A stretch of DNA of 28,401 nt from an uncultured Collinsella sp. Lineage in GTDB: Bacteria; Actinomycetota; Coriobacteriia; Coriobacteriales; Coriobacteriaceae. Where the stretch lies: assembly GCA_902494605.1 (NCBI GenBank), contig CABUUG010000009.1, positions 1 to 28,401 on the forward strand, read 5' to 3'. Shown here piece by piece: positions 1 through 7,652 of this stretch (positions are counted from its first letter, which is position 1; every line of letters begins with the position of its first letter). Made by a program: the position numbers and the translations under genes. The notes under the pieces are model-generated. The model did no database searches, was not told where the DNA came from, and saw nothing but the letters and a program-made list of their open reading frames with translations.

Positions 1-5
1 ACACA

Positions 6-28
6 CGCGCGGCCTAAAAGGCCGCGCG
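6..28. terminator. Strong GC hairpin at the window edge
   Basis: A perfect 10-bp inverted repeat (CGCGCGGCCT / AGGCCGCGCG) encloses a 3-nt AAA loop. On the minus strand it lies about 195 nt beyond the ilvE stop and could be its final terminator; on the plus strand it could end a gene left of the window. Neither side has a clear U-run, so intrinsic termination is likely but not proven. Confidence 0.5.
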
Positions 29-81
29 CCATCTTTAATTCAGATCTATATTGCCCGTAACGGCAACGCCGAGGTAACGCA

Positions 82-206
82 GGCCCGAGGGTAACCTTCC
101 TTTCCGGCGCACTCCGCAGGACGAAAGAACCCCCGCCGCACGAAGTGCGCAGCGGAGGTTCTTTCATGTCCGAGGACGCGCCGGAAAGGAAGGCCGCCCT
201 CGGGCC
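82..206 (-). repeat. Long nested hairpin downstream of ilvE (R3)
   Basis: The outer arms are perfect in two blocks: 82-91 pairs with 197-206 (10 bp) and 95-110 pairs with 178-193 (16 bp). Inside, 123-131 pairs with 157-165 (9 bp, GAAAGAACC/GGTTCTTTC), 133-136 with 152-155, and 137-141 with 145-149 around a GAA triloop. The element lies 3' of ilvE and would be transcribed with it. It resembles the R2 elements in size and nesting but shares no clear sequence with them. It may be a transcript-end structure, a small RNA or a palindromic mobile repeat; nothing in it is protein-coding. Confidence 0.7.
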
Positions 207-222
207 GGACAGCTAAGACAGC

Positions 223-1275
223 TTACGCGACGGTGTAAACCCAGTTGTGCTTATCCTCGACAGCACCAGACTGGATACCAGTCAGGGTCTCGCGGAGCTT
301 CTTCATCACAGGCCCGATCTCGGTGTAGCCAGCCGGGAAGGTCACGGTCTCGTCGGCGCCATAGACCTTGTTGTCGATCTCGCCCACCGGGGAGATGACG
401 GCAGCGGTGCCGCACAGGCCGCACTCCACAAAGGTGCCGGCCTTGACCTCGGCCCACTCGACGGGGCGCTGATCGACGGTCATACCCAGGTCCTGAGCAA
501 CCTGAACGAGCGAACGACGGGTGATAGAGGGCAGGATGGAGTCGGTGTGCGACTGCGGAACGACGAGCGTGCCGTCCTCCTTAACGAACAGGACGTTGGC
601 GCCGCCGGTCTCCTCGACATAGGTGCGGGACTCGGAGTCGAGATACAGGTTCTCGGCATAGCCCTCGCGATGGGCCTCCATCGTGGGCTTGAGGGACATG
701 GCGTAGTTCAGGCCGGCCTTGATGTTGCCGGTGCCGTGCGGTGCGGCACGGTCATACTCGGAAACGCGCAGCTTGACGGGCTTGAGGCCGCCCTTAAAGT
801 ACGGACCGACCGGGGTCACGAGAATGCGGAACGTGTACTCAGGAGCGGGAGCCACGCCGATCACGTCACCGGAGCCGATCATAAACGGACGCACGTACAG
901 GGTCGCACCGGAGCCGAAGGGCGGAACCCAAGCGGCGTTGGCAGAGACGACCTGCTTGACGGCCTCAACGAACTTGTCCTTGGGGAACGGGGGCATCTCG
1001 AGGCGCTGCGCAGAGTTGTACATGCGCTCGGCGTTCATGTCGGGACGGAAGCAGACGATGCTGCCGTCCTCGGCGGTGTAGGCCTTCAGGCCCTCAAAGA
1101 CCTCCTGGCAGTAATGGAAGATGCCACCGCACTCGGAGACATGCAGGGTGTGGTCGGTGGTCAGGCCGCCCTCGTCCCACTCGCCATCCTTCCAATGAGC
1201 CTCGTAGCTGTAATCGGTCTTCATGTAGCCAAAGCCGAGGCTACCCCAATCGATATCCTTCTTCTCGACAGTCAT
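223..1275 (-). CDS. ilvE: Branched-chain amino acid aminotransferase
   Basis: A PLP-dependent class IV aminotransferase of 350 residues, the usual length for type II IlvE. It carries out the last step of Leu, Ile and Val synthesis, or the first step of their breakdown, using glutamate/2-oxoglutarate in the cytoplasm. The PLP lysine is K186 in the family motif GTGNIKAGLNYA; further family blocks are EVFEGLKAY (about 58-66), the YVRPFMIGSG region near 127-136 and EETGGANVLFV near 221-231. A CxxC pair (C285, C288) lies just before the GTAAV block. The start is the ATG at 1275, because AAGGAG lies six bases upstream; the longer reading frame to 1425 lacks such a site. The gene stands alone with an untranslated leader of about 160 nt. 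Confidence 0.95.
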   Translation of the reverse strand: MTVEKKDIDWGSLGFGYMKTDYSYEAHWKDGEWDEGGLTTDHTLHVSECGGIFHYCQEVFEGLKAYTAEDGSIVCFRPDMNAERMYNSAQRLEMPPFPKDKFVEAVKQVVSANAAWVPPFGSGATLYVRPFMIGSGDVIGVAPAPEYTFRILVTPVGPYFKGGLKPVKLRVSEYDRAAPHGTGNIKAGLNYAMSLKPTMEAHREGYAENLYLDSESRTYVEETGGANVLFVKEDGTLVVPQSHTDSILPSITRRSLVQVAQDLGMTVDQRPVEWAEVKAGTFVECGLCGTAAVISPVGEIDNKVYGADETVTFPAGYTEIGPVMKKLRETLTGIQSGAVEDKHNWVYTVA

Positions 1276-1429
1276 ATGTCGCTCCTTACATACACAGTTG
1301 CAAACTCGCGAACCCGCACGCAAGGACCGAGGCCGGCCGCGTCGCAACGTCGCACGCCCGGAGCGTAGAGCCGGACGGGACACGCGAACAGCATCAAAGC
1401 CGATGGCATGTCGATTCGCATGCACGAGA

Positions 1430-1470
1430 TTGTACTCCCCGTACGCGTCTGATAAAACGCTTTTCTTTAA
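1430..1470 (-). promoter_or_regulatory. Candidate ilvE promoter
   Basis: On the minus strand a TACAAT -10 box lies 16 nt downstream of a weak TTTATC -35 box, about 155 nt before the ilvE start. The GC-rich leader shows no riboswitch or T-box signature that I recognise. Confidence 0.4.
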
Positions 1471-1504
1471 CTAAGTAAAGTATTTTCATTTGACCGAAAC
1501 TAAA

Positions 1505-1536
1505 GAGGCCCGCCACCGTAAGCGGTGACGGGCCTC
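1505..1536 (-). terminator. Terminator of the dedA-like gene
   Basis: A 14-bp stem with one mismatch (1505-1518 with 1523-1536) and a 4-nt loop lies 28 nt after the stop of the DedA gene. It is followed on the minus strand by TTTAGTTT, typical of an intrinsic terminator. Confidence 0.8.
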
Positions 1537-1564
1537 AACTGCACGGTTTGCGCGCTGGCTCGCG

Positions 1565-2212
1565 CTACGCGTTCTTTTTGCCCAGCTTGGCCTTAACCAG
1601 ACCGACCACGGTCGGGATGATCGACACGGCAACGATGCCGATAATCAGCAGTTCAAAGTGCTCCTGCACAAAGGGAATGCCGCCAAAGAAGTAGCCCAGC
1701 AGCGTAAAGACCGTCGACCAGGTAATGCCGCCCAGCACGTTAAAGACGACAAAGTTGCGCCAGTGCATGCCGCCCATGCCAGCGATAAAGGGCACAAAGG
1801 TGCGGATAAACGGGAAGAAGCGACCCAGGAAGATGGCCAGGTGACCCCACTTGTCCAAGAAGTCCTCGGACTTTTTGATGCGCTCGGGCGTCATGGCCTT
1901 GACCTTGCCCGAAGCGATGATCTTGCGGCCAAAGAAGTGACCGATCATAAAGTTGCACTGATCGCCCAAAATGGCAGCGGCCCATGCGGTGGCCAGAAGC
2001 GCCACGATGTTAAAGCCGCCGTTGTGGGCAAAGAAACCCGAGGCGAACAGCAGCGAATCACCGGGAAGGAACGGGAAGAACACCACGCCCGTCTCGATAA
2101 AGATGATCAGGAACACGCAGCCGTAGGCCATAAGCGGGCCGGCGGCGATCCAGCTGGCGATCGCGGTGCGCGGGTCCTTAAGCAGCTCGGCAATAAAATT
2201 GATGAAACCCAT
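1565..2212 (-). CDS. DedA/VTT-family membrane protein
   Basis: A 215-residue integral membrane protein of the DedA (SNARE-associated/VTT) family. Members act in the cytoplasmic membrane, some as undecaprenyl-phosphate or phospholipid translocases that help maintain proton motive force. Visible family motifs are FLPGDSLLFASG (about 47-58), GDQCNFMIGHFFGRK (about 83-97), and FLGRFFPFIRTFVPFIAGMGGM (about 127-148) with the conserved arginines and proline, followed by the N..GG..W block. About five hydrophobic segments are seen. The ATG at 2212 is chosen because GAGAGG precedes it by nine bases; an upstream in-frame extension to 2296 is arginine-rich and unlike the family. Monocistronic, with its own terminator. 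The substrate is unknown. Confidence 0.9.
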   Translation of the reverse strand: MGFINFIAELLKDPRTAIASWIAAGPLMAYGCVFLIIFIETGVVFFPFLPGDSLLFASGFFAHNGGFNIVALLATAWAAAILGDQCNFMIGHFFGRKIIASGKVKAMTPERIKKSEDFLDKWGHLAIFLGRFFPFIRTFVPFIAGMGGMHWRNFVVFNVLGGITWSTVFTLLGYFFGGIPFVQEHFELLIIGIVAVSIIPTVVGLVKAKLGKKNA

Positions 2213-2256
2213 GAAGTAAAACCTCTCAGTTGTGGGCGCGGATACGTCCAAGTTGA

Positions 2257-2406
2257 CCAGTATACGGTTGCGGTGCCCCCTCGTGCGCAACCCCACAAAA
2301 GCATGACTCCATTACCAGCAAGTTTGCATAACTGACACTTGTAGCGCAAAGCCGCCAAGATTGTCCTTTTTAATCCCTAGCGAATCGCTATACTTTATTG
2401 AATCGC
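2257..2406. promoter_or_regulatory. Divergent dedA / cysE promoter region
   Basis: For dedA (minus), TATACT at 2259-2264 is a good -10 box. For cysE (plus), TATACT at 2389-2394 is a good -10 box without a clear -35 box. A direct repeat GAATCGC at 2382-2388 and 2400-2406, 18 bp apart, flanks the cysE -10 box and could be an operator. No T-box is seen. Confidence 0.45.
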
Positions 2407-2435
2407 ATTGCCATGGCGCTAAGGGAGGGCGGCCG

Positions 2436-3140
2436 GTGAGCTTTATCAATACCATTCGCGAGGACATCAAGACCGTCCAGGCGCAGGACCCCGCCGCGCA
2501 AAACGGTCTGGTCATCTTTCTTTCCTATCCTGGCCTGCACGCCAAGTGGAACCACGTGCCCGAGCACTGGCTGTGGGAGCACGGTCATCGCTCGCTCGCC
2601 CGCGTGCTCTCGCAAATCACCCGCCACATCACCGGCGTCGAGATTCACCCTGCCGCGCAGATTGGCAAGCACTTCTTTATCGACCACGCCATGGGCGTCG
2701 TCATCGGCGAGACCACCATTGTGGGCGACAACTGTGTGCTCTACCAGGGCGTCACGCTCGGCGGCACCGGCAACGAGACCGGCAAGCGTCACCCCACCCT
2801 GGGCAACAATGTCACGGTGGGCACGGGCGCCAAGGTGCTCGGCAACATCCGCATCGGCAACAACGTCAAGATCGGCGGCAACTCGGTCGTCGTTAAGGAC
2901 GTCCCCGACAACTGCACCGTCGTGGGCGTGCCGGGACGCATCATCAAGCGCAACGGCTGCCGTGTGTTCGAGGAGAGTTTCGACGCCAAGCAGCATCGCG
3001 AGTACATGCCCGATGACGCCGCCGAGCAGTCCGCCCTCAACCGCCAGGGCATCACCGAGAATGCCCGCCGCGTCAAGGAACTCGAGCGAGAGGTGGCCGA
3101 GCTCAAGGCCCTCGTCGCCAAGCTCGTGGACGAACGCTAG
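2436..3140 (+). CDS. cysE: Serine O-acetyltransferase
   Basis: Catalyses acetyl-CoA + L-serine to O-acetylserine, the committing step of cysteine synthesis. The 234-residue protein has a short helical N terminus and then a left-handed beta-helix of hexapeptide repeats. It includes the DHAMGVVIGET block (about 78-88) with the likely catalytic His, the LGGTGNETGKRHP acetyl-CoA/serine region (about 104-116), and IGNNVKIGGNSVV near 139-151. The C-terminal 35 residues form a charged coiled coil, and the usual terminal Ile that docks into O-acetylserine sulfhydrylase is absent. The start is the GTG at 2436, seven bases after GGGAGG; an in-frame TTG at 2361 lies upstream of the likely transcription start. 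No cysK is adjacent. Confidence 0.92.
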   Translation: MSFINTIREDIKTVQAQDPAAQNGLVIFLSYPGLHAKWNHVPEHWLWEHGHRSLARVLSQITRHITGVEIHPAAQIGKHFFIDHAMGVVIGETTIVGDNCVLYQGVTLGGTGNETGKRHPTLGNNVTVGTGAKVLGNIRIGNNVKIGGNSVVVKDVPDNCTVVGVPGRIIKRNGCRVFEESFDAKQHREYMPDDAAEQSALNRQGITENARRVKELEREVAELKALVAKLVDER

Positions 3141-3178
3141 GAACGCAAGCGGCACAAAACGACATCGGCATCAACGCA

Positions 3179-3213
3179 AAGGCGCGCCAGGGAATTCATC
3201 CCCGGCGCGCCTT
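3179..3213. terminator. Bidirectional terminator between cysE and the ABC operon
   Basis: A stem of about 13 bp with a bulged A pairs AAGGCGCGCC-GGG with CCCGGCGCGCCTT around an 8-nt loop. The plus-strand tail is TTATTTG. It ends cysE and, from the other side, the ABC transporter operon. Confidence 0.8.
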
Positions 3214-3218
3214 ATTTG

Positions 3219-3253
3219 TGATGTGGCAAAGAGACTGTCCCTTTGTCACATTA
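3219..3253 (-). repeat. GGGAC-core palindrome, type B
   Basis: The arms 3219-3231 and 3241-3253 pair over 13 bp with two imperfect positions, around a core that reads GGGACAG on the minus strand. The element overlaps the stop codon of the ABC gene, and the terminator hairpin follows directly. Its layout matches the type A and C palindromes elsewhere in the window. Confidence 0.65.
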
Positions 3254-5245
3254 TGCGAACTGGCTCAGATAGAGGTCGGCGTAGGCACCCTCGGCAGCCA
3301 GCAGCTCCTTATGCGTGCCCTGCTCGATAATGTTGCCGTGATCCATGACCAAGATCAGGTCGGCGTCCACGATCGTCGACAGGCGGTGCGCGATCACAAA
3401 GCTCGTGCGCCCGCGCATGAGCGCGTCCATGGCACGACCGATGGCAAGCTCGGTACGCGTATCCACGCTTGAGGTCGCCTCGTCCAGGATGAGAATCGCC
3501 GGGTTATTGAGCAGCACGCGTGCGATGGTCAGCAGCTGACGCTGGCCCTGGCTGATGCTTTCGGCATCGTTGGCCACGCGCGTGTCGTAGCCCTGCGGCA
3601 TGGTGCGCACAAAGAAGTCGACCTGCGCGGCGCGCGCAGCCGCCACGATCTCCTCACGCGTCGCCTCGGGACAGCCGTAGGCGATGTTTTCGGCAATCGT
3701 GCCATCGAACAGCCAGGCGTCCTGCAGCACCATGCCAAACTGCTGCCGTAGCTCGCCGCGGTCCATGCGGCTCGTATCCACGCCGTCGAGCGTAATACGC
3801 CCGCCGTCAATCTCGTAGAAGCGCATGAGCAGGTTGATGAGCGTCGTCTTGCCCGCGCCCGTGGTTCCCACCACGGCAATCTTCTGGCCCGGCTCGGCGG
3901 TAAACGACACGTCGTGCATAAGCGGCTTGTCGGGCGAATAACCAAAGCGCACGTGCTCAAAGGAGACGCGACCCTCAACGCGACCCGGCAGCTTGGCGGC
4001 CTCGTCCGGCAGCGGATCGGCCTCCATCTCGGGCTCATCGAGCAGGTCGAACACGCGCTCCGCACTCGCCAACGCGCTCTGCAGCGAGTTGAAGGTAAAC
4101 GACAGCTGCGTCATGGGTTCGGACGCCTCGTAGATAAACTGGAAGAACGCCTGGAACACGCCGACGGTCATGTGACCGGCAACCAGCATGCTGCAGCCCA
4201 CCAGCGCGATCACGATCTGCGCCAAACGGCCGATAAAGCGCACCGCAGGGCCGACGGCATTGATCATAAAGTCGGCCTTGGCACTCACGCGTGCCAGCTC
4301 GCCCGAGGCCTGGTGCACCTCGGCAGAACTTTGGCGTTCGCGGTTAAACGCGCGGATCACCAGACGGCCCGAATAGCCTTCCTCGACCGCACTCGTAATC
4401 TTGGACACCCACTCCTGGCGCTCGCCCGTCACATCGTGTGTGCGGCGCGAGACGACCTTCGTCACCAGCAGCGACAGTGCCGTAAAGAACAGAAAGACGA
4501 GCGTAAGCTGCACGCTGAACACGAACATCACGCTCACAGCACCAACAACCGTGCCGATCGACACGAGCAGCTGCAGCAATCCGCGCTGCATGCTCTCGGA
4601 CATCTTGTCCAGGTCGTTGGTCGCGCGGCTGACGACCTCGCCGGGACGATGCGCGTCAAAATAGGCGAGCGGCAGACGGTTGAGCTTTTGCGCGATGCGG
4701 TTGCGCAGGCGCAGATTGAGACGCTCAGCGACGCTCGACATCAAAAAGCTCTGGAGCGCATAGAACGAGGCAGCGGCAGTCCAGATCATAAAGTAGACGA
4801 AAATGGTCTTGCCGCAGTTCTCCCAGGTGATGTTGAAGGTGGTGTCGTTGGCAAACGCCACCTGAATGTGGCCCCACAGCTCATCGATCACGCGGGCGCT
4901 ATATGCCGGCGCGGCGGTGTTAAAGATGACATAGAACACAATGCTCGCGAACACGATATAGAAGCGCCAATGGTCGCCGGCAGCCTCACTCCACAGGCGG
5001 CGCACCGTCGCCCAGGTATCCCGAGGCGTCTCGTCCTCGTCTTCGTCGTCCACGTCGCGCATACGCTCTGCCTCGGCGCGGGCGCGCTCGTCCTCGGCAC
5101 GTTCGTTTTCCTCGTAGAGCGCTTGGCGGCGAGCCTCGCGCTTGGCGGCGTCATCCAGCTCGGTCGACGCGGCAGCCGTTTCCTCGACCAGTCCCGCGGC
5201 AGCGGCGTCATCAACGCCGCCCTGCTTCTTGAGCTCCCCGGTCAT
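3251..5245 (-). CDS. ABC exporter half-transporter, subunit with catalytic Glu
   Basis: A 664-residue fused membrane-plus-ATPase protein of the type IV (ABCB-like) exporter fold. Six membrane helices lie at about 90-380, followed by the ATPase domain: Walker A GTTGAGKTT (about 460), Q-loop Q508, signature ISQGQRQ (about 564) instead of LSGGQ, Walker B ILILDE with an intact catalytic Glu (about 589), and the switch His in IAHRLST (about 620). Together with the upstream partner this matches the TM287/TM288 type of heterodimer, with this protein as the TM288-like half. The first 75 or so residues are an unusual acidic, Arg/Glu/Asp-rich extension. The start is the ATG at 5245, seven bases after GGGAGGT and one base after the partner's stop codon. 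The substrate is unknown; a drug or lipid is plausible. Confidence 0.92.
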   Translation of the reverse strand: MTGELKKQGGVDDAAAAGLVEETAAASTELDDAAKREARRQALYEENERAEDERARAEAERMRDVDDEDEDETPRDTWATVRRLWSEAAGDHWRFYIVFASIVFYVIFNTAAPAYSARVIDELWGHIQVAFANDTTFNITWENCGKTIFVYFMIWTAAASFYALQSFLMSSVAERLNLRLRNRIAQKLNRLPLAYFDAHRPGEVVSRATNDLDKMSESMQRGLLQLLVSIGTVVGAVSVMFVFSVQLTLVFLFFTALSLLVTKVVSRRTHDVTGERQEWVSKITSAVEEGYSGRLVIRAFNRERQSSAEVHQASGELARVSAKADFMINAVGPAVRFIGRLAQIVIALVGCSMLVAGHMTVGVFQAFFQFIYEASEPMTQLSFTFNSLQSALASAERVFDLLDEPEMEADPLPDEAAKLPGRVEGRVSFEHVRFGYSPDKPLMHDVSFTAEPGQKIAVVGTTGAGKTTLINLLMRFYEIDGGRITLDGVDTSRMDRGELRQQFGMVLQDAWLFDGTIAENIAYGCPEATREEIVAAARAAQVDFFVRTMPQGYDTRVANDAESISQGQRQLLTIARVLLNNPAILILDEATSSVDTRTELAIGRAMDALMRGRTSFVIAHRLSTIVDADLILVMDHGNIIEQGTHKELLAAEGAYADLYLSQFA

Positions 5246-5246
5246 G

Positions 5247-6983
5247 CTACTCACCTCCCTTCATTTGCGATTCCGCGATGGCGCGGTACACCTCGCAGGT
5301 TTCCATAAGCTCGCCATGCGTGCCCAAGCCCACGACCTCGCCGTCCTTGAGCACAACGATCTGGTCGGCATGCAAAATAGTCGAGATGCGCTGCGCGATG
5401 ATGAGCACCGCGGCGTCGCGCGTCTCGTCCTGCAGCGCATGGCGCAGGGCCGCATCGGTCTTAAAGTCCAGGGCCGAAAAACTATCGTCGAAGATATACA
5501 GGTCGGCGCGCTTCATGAGCGCGCGAGCAATGGCCAGGCGCTGGCGCTGGCCGCCCGAAAAGTTCGTACCGCCCTGCGCCACCGGGGTATCGAGCCCCTG
5601 CGGTTGGTCGAGTACAAAGGTGCTCTGGGCAACCTCAAGCGCGTGAAGCATGTCGCCCTCGGTCGCGCCTTCGTTACCAAAGCGAAGGTTGCTCGCCACC
5701 GTGCCCGAGAACAGCCACGCCTTCTGCGGCACATAGGCAATGCGCCCGCGGATTTCATCTTGCGTAAGCTTGCGCAGGTCCACACCATTCAGGCGAATGG
5801 AGCCCTTGGTGGCATCGTGGAAGCGCAGCAGAAGCTTTGCCACCGTCGATTTGCCCGAGCCTGTCGAGCCAACGATCGCAGTCGTCTGACCGCGACGGCA
5901 GGCAAAGCTCAGGTCGCACAGGGTGTCCTCGTCGGCATCGTCAAAGCGAAACGACATGTGGTCGAACACAGCCACCGCATCGGCTTCGTCTTGGGGCTCG
6001 CGCGCCCCGTCATCCAGCGTGCGCTCGCCATCGACGATGCTCGGCTCAATCTCCAACACCTGCTGCGCACGGTTCAGGCATGCCGCGGCACGCGGAAGCG
6101 TCAGCACCACCATCTGCGCCATCATCACAAAGAACAGGATCAGAAGCGCGTACTCCAGCACCGCTGAGATGCTCGCAATCTGCATGGCGTGGGCGCCCAC
6201 GCGGTTGCCGCCCACCCACAGCACCGCCACCTCGGCGATGTTCATCAAAAAGAAGGTGGAGCTGTCGAGGCCCACAAACAGGTGGTTAACCTTGATGGCG
6301 TTGGCGGCGTAATCGCTAAACACCTCGTCCAGGCGCCGCTCCTCATGGCGCTCCTTGTTAAACGCACGGATGACGCGCACGCCCACGATGTTCTCGCGCA
6401 GCACCACGTTCATGCGGTCGATAAAGCTCTGCAAGCGCATAAAGATCGGAGCCGCGTTGGCAACCGTAAAGACCGCCGCAACCAGCACGATCGCAACCAC
6501 GACGCCCAGAAGCATGCCCATGGCCGGATCGATAAACCAGGCGAAGATGATGCCTGCCACCGCCAGGAACGGCACCGGCAGCACCAGCTGAATAGTCTGC
6601 AGAATCGCCTGCTGGATCACGTTGATGTCGTTGAGCGAGCGTGTGATCATCGATCCGGTGCCAAAGCGCTCAAAATCGCTGGCCGCGAGCTCGAGCGATT
6701 TGTCGTACACGGCATTGCGGATATCGCAGGCCACGTTAGCGGCCAGGCGCGCCGAAAGATAGCAGCCCAGCACCGTGCCGCCGCTAGCCATGCTGGTCGC
6801 GATAAACATGTATAGGCCGTTGCGTAAAATGTAGTCGACATCGCCCGTGGTAATACCGGTGTTGACCATGTTCGCCAGCATCGTGGGAACCAACAGCGTA
6901 CCGACGTTATCCACCAGCAGCACCAGCAGCGTCACTGCGACAAGCCCTCGATATGGCTTTAGAAACCTCATTAACAGTCGCAC
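5247..6983 (-). CDS. ABC exporter half-transporter, subunit with degenerate ATPase site
   Basis: A 578-residue ABCB-like half-transporter with six helices (about 15-300) and an ATPase domain: Walker A GSTGSGKST (372-380), Q420, and an intact FSGGQ signature (475-479). After Walker B there is Asp (D500) where the catalytic Glu should be, and the H-loop His is replaced by Gln (Q531). These two changes are the hallmark of the degenerate half of heterodimeric exporters such as TM287. The start is either the GTG at 6983, seven bases after AAGGTGAGG, or the ATG at 6971, which shares its A with the MarR stop codon (TAATG). I list the longer form. It lies between the regulator and the partner subunit, tightly packed, so the three genes are co-transcribed. 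Confidence 0.92.
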   Translation of the reverse strand: MRLLMRFLKPYRGLVAVTLLVLLVDNVGTLLVPTMLANMVNTGITTGDVDYILRNGLYMFIATSMASGGTVLGCYLSARLAANVACDIRNAVYDKSLELAASDFERFGTGSMITRSLNDINVIQQAILQTIQLVLPVPFLAVAGIIFAWFIDPAMGMLLGVVVAIVLVAAVFTVANAAPIFMRLQSFIDRMNVVLRENIVGVRVIRAFNKERHEERRLDEVFSDYAANAIKVNHLFVGLDSSTFFLMNIAEVAVLWVGGNRVGAHAMQIASISAVLEYALLILFFVMMAQMVVLTLPRAAACLNRAQQVLEIEPSIVDGERTLDDGAREPQDEADAVAVFDHMSFRFDDADEDTLCDLSFACRRGQTTAIVGSTGSGKSTVAKLLLRFHDATKGSIRLNGVDLRKLTQDEIRGRIAYVPQKAWLFSGTVASNLRFGNEGATEGDMLHALEVAQSTFVLDQPQGLDTPVAQGGTNFSGGQRQRLAIARALMKRADLYIFDDSFSALDFKTDAALRHALQDETRDAAVLIIAQRISTILHADQIVVLKDGEVVGLGTHGELMETCEVYRAIAESQMKGGE

Positions 6984-7471
6984 GACTCCCCCTCACCTTG
7001 ATTCTCGGCTTGGCTCTCGGCAGCGATATGCTGCTTAAAGGCATCGCACTCATCGCCGAGCGCATGGGAAAATTTGCCGATCAAGCGCATAATCTCGCGC
7101 TGCTCACATGGCTCAAGCGCGCCAAAGGCTCGCTGTTCGGCCTTGAGTGCCGGCAGCGCATAACGCTCGGCAAATCGCCTGCCCTCTTCGGTCAGGCTCA
7201 CAACCTTGTTCTTACGACTGCCTTCGGCAAACTCCAACGTTGCGAAGCCCCGCGCCGTCAAGGTTTTAATTGCCGAGTTGATGGTCTGCTTGCTGTAGAA
7301 CCATTCGCTTGTCAGACGACTTACGGCAATACTGCCGCCCGCCGTGCTGGTATCGACGAGCATCCAGTAAGCGCAGTCCGAAAGGCCGCAGGCGCGCGAG
7401 AACTCCGAATAGATATGGTCGAGTCCATTGAGCAACCGGTCGAAGTCGACCAGCGTAACCGCACTGTTCAT
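6971..7471 (-). CDS. MarR-family transcriptional regulator
   Basis: A 166-residue winged-helix protein. The DNA-binding part runs from about residue 48 to 110: helix-turn-helix SRLTSEWFYSKQTINSAIKT, then the wing EFAEGSRKNKVVSLTEEGRRFAE. This is typical of MarR repressors that bind small ligands. It is the first gene of an operon with the two ABC exporter subunits, so it probably represses the exporter and itself. The ATG at 7471 has GGTGGG five bases upstream. Its C-terminal 20 residues are Glu/Gln-rich and end in two cysteines (CDC). The inducer is unknown. Confidence 0.9.
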   Translation of the reverse strand: MNSAVTLVDFDRLLNGLDHIYSEFSRACGLSDCAYWMLVDTSTAGGSIAVSRLTSEWFYSKQTINSAIKTLTARGFATLEFAEGSRKNKVVSLTEEGRRFAERYALPALKAEQRAFGALEPCEQREIMRLIGKFSHALGDECDAFKQHIAAESQAENQGEGESCDC

Positions 7472-7518
7472 CTATCCCACCATTCGATTGTCCGATTTTT
7501 GACCAATTTTGTGTCTCT

Positions 7519-7547
7519 AGATTAGCCCGAGTTTTGACTATCGTCAA
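7519..7547 (-). promoter_or_regulatory. Promoter and likely operator of the marR-ABC operon
   Basis: On the minus strand, TTGACG (7542-7547) and TAATCT (7519-7524) are separated by exactly 17 nt, the best promoter match in the window. A perfect 5-4-5 palindrome, TTGAC-N4-GTCAA (7534-7547), covers the -35 box and is the natural place for MarR self-repression. Confidence 0.75.
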
Positions 7548-7595
7548 CAGGCTCTCCGCAAATGCTTGCACTTTTATGGTCTATCGGCAGAAAAA

Positions 7596-7626
7596 GACCG
7601 CCGGCGCGGGGGCGGCGCCAGCGGTC
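7596..7626 (-). terminator. Terminator of the 96-residue protein gene
   Basis: A 12-bp stem (7596-7607 with 7615-7626, one mismatch) is followed on the minus strand by five Ts, 27 nt after the stop codon. Confidence 0.85.
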
Positions 7627-7652
7627 ACGTGAAAATCGGGTTTTATTGCCTG

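Noticed and set aside
1..222. The ilvE 3' hairpin as a fourth R2 copy
   Set aside because: Size and nesting are similar, but none of the shared R2 loop segments (GACGCTGCGCGGG, AATCTG, CACCTT) is present, so it is kept separate as R3.
247..1368. Long plus-strand reading frame of 373 codons opposite ilvE
   Set aside because: It is the antisense shadow of ilvE in GC-rich DNA: no ribosome-binding site, and Gly/Leu/Val-rich text without family motifs. The same applies to the long frames opposite the ABC, glmS, gatZ-like and PTS genes.
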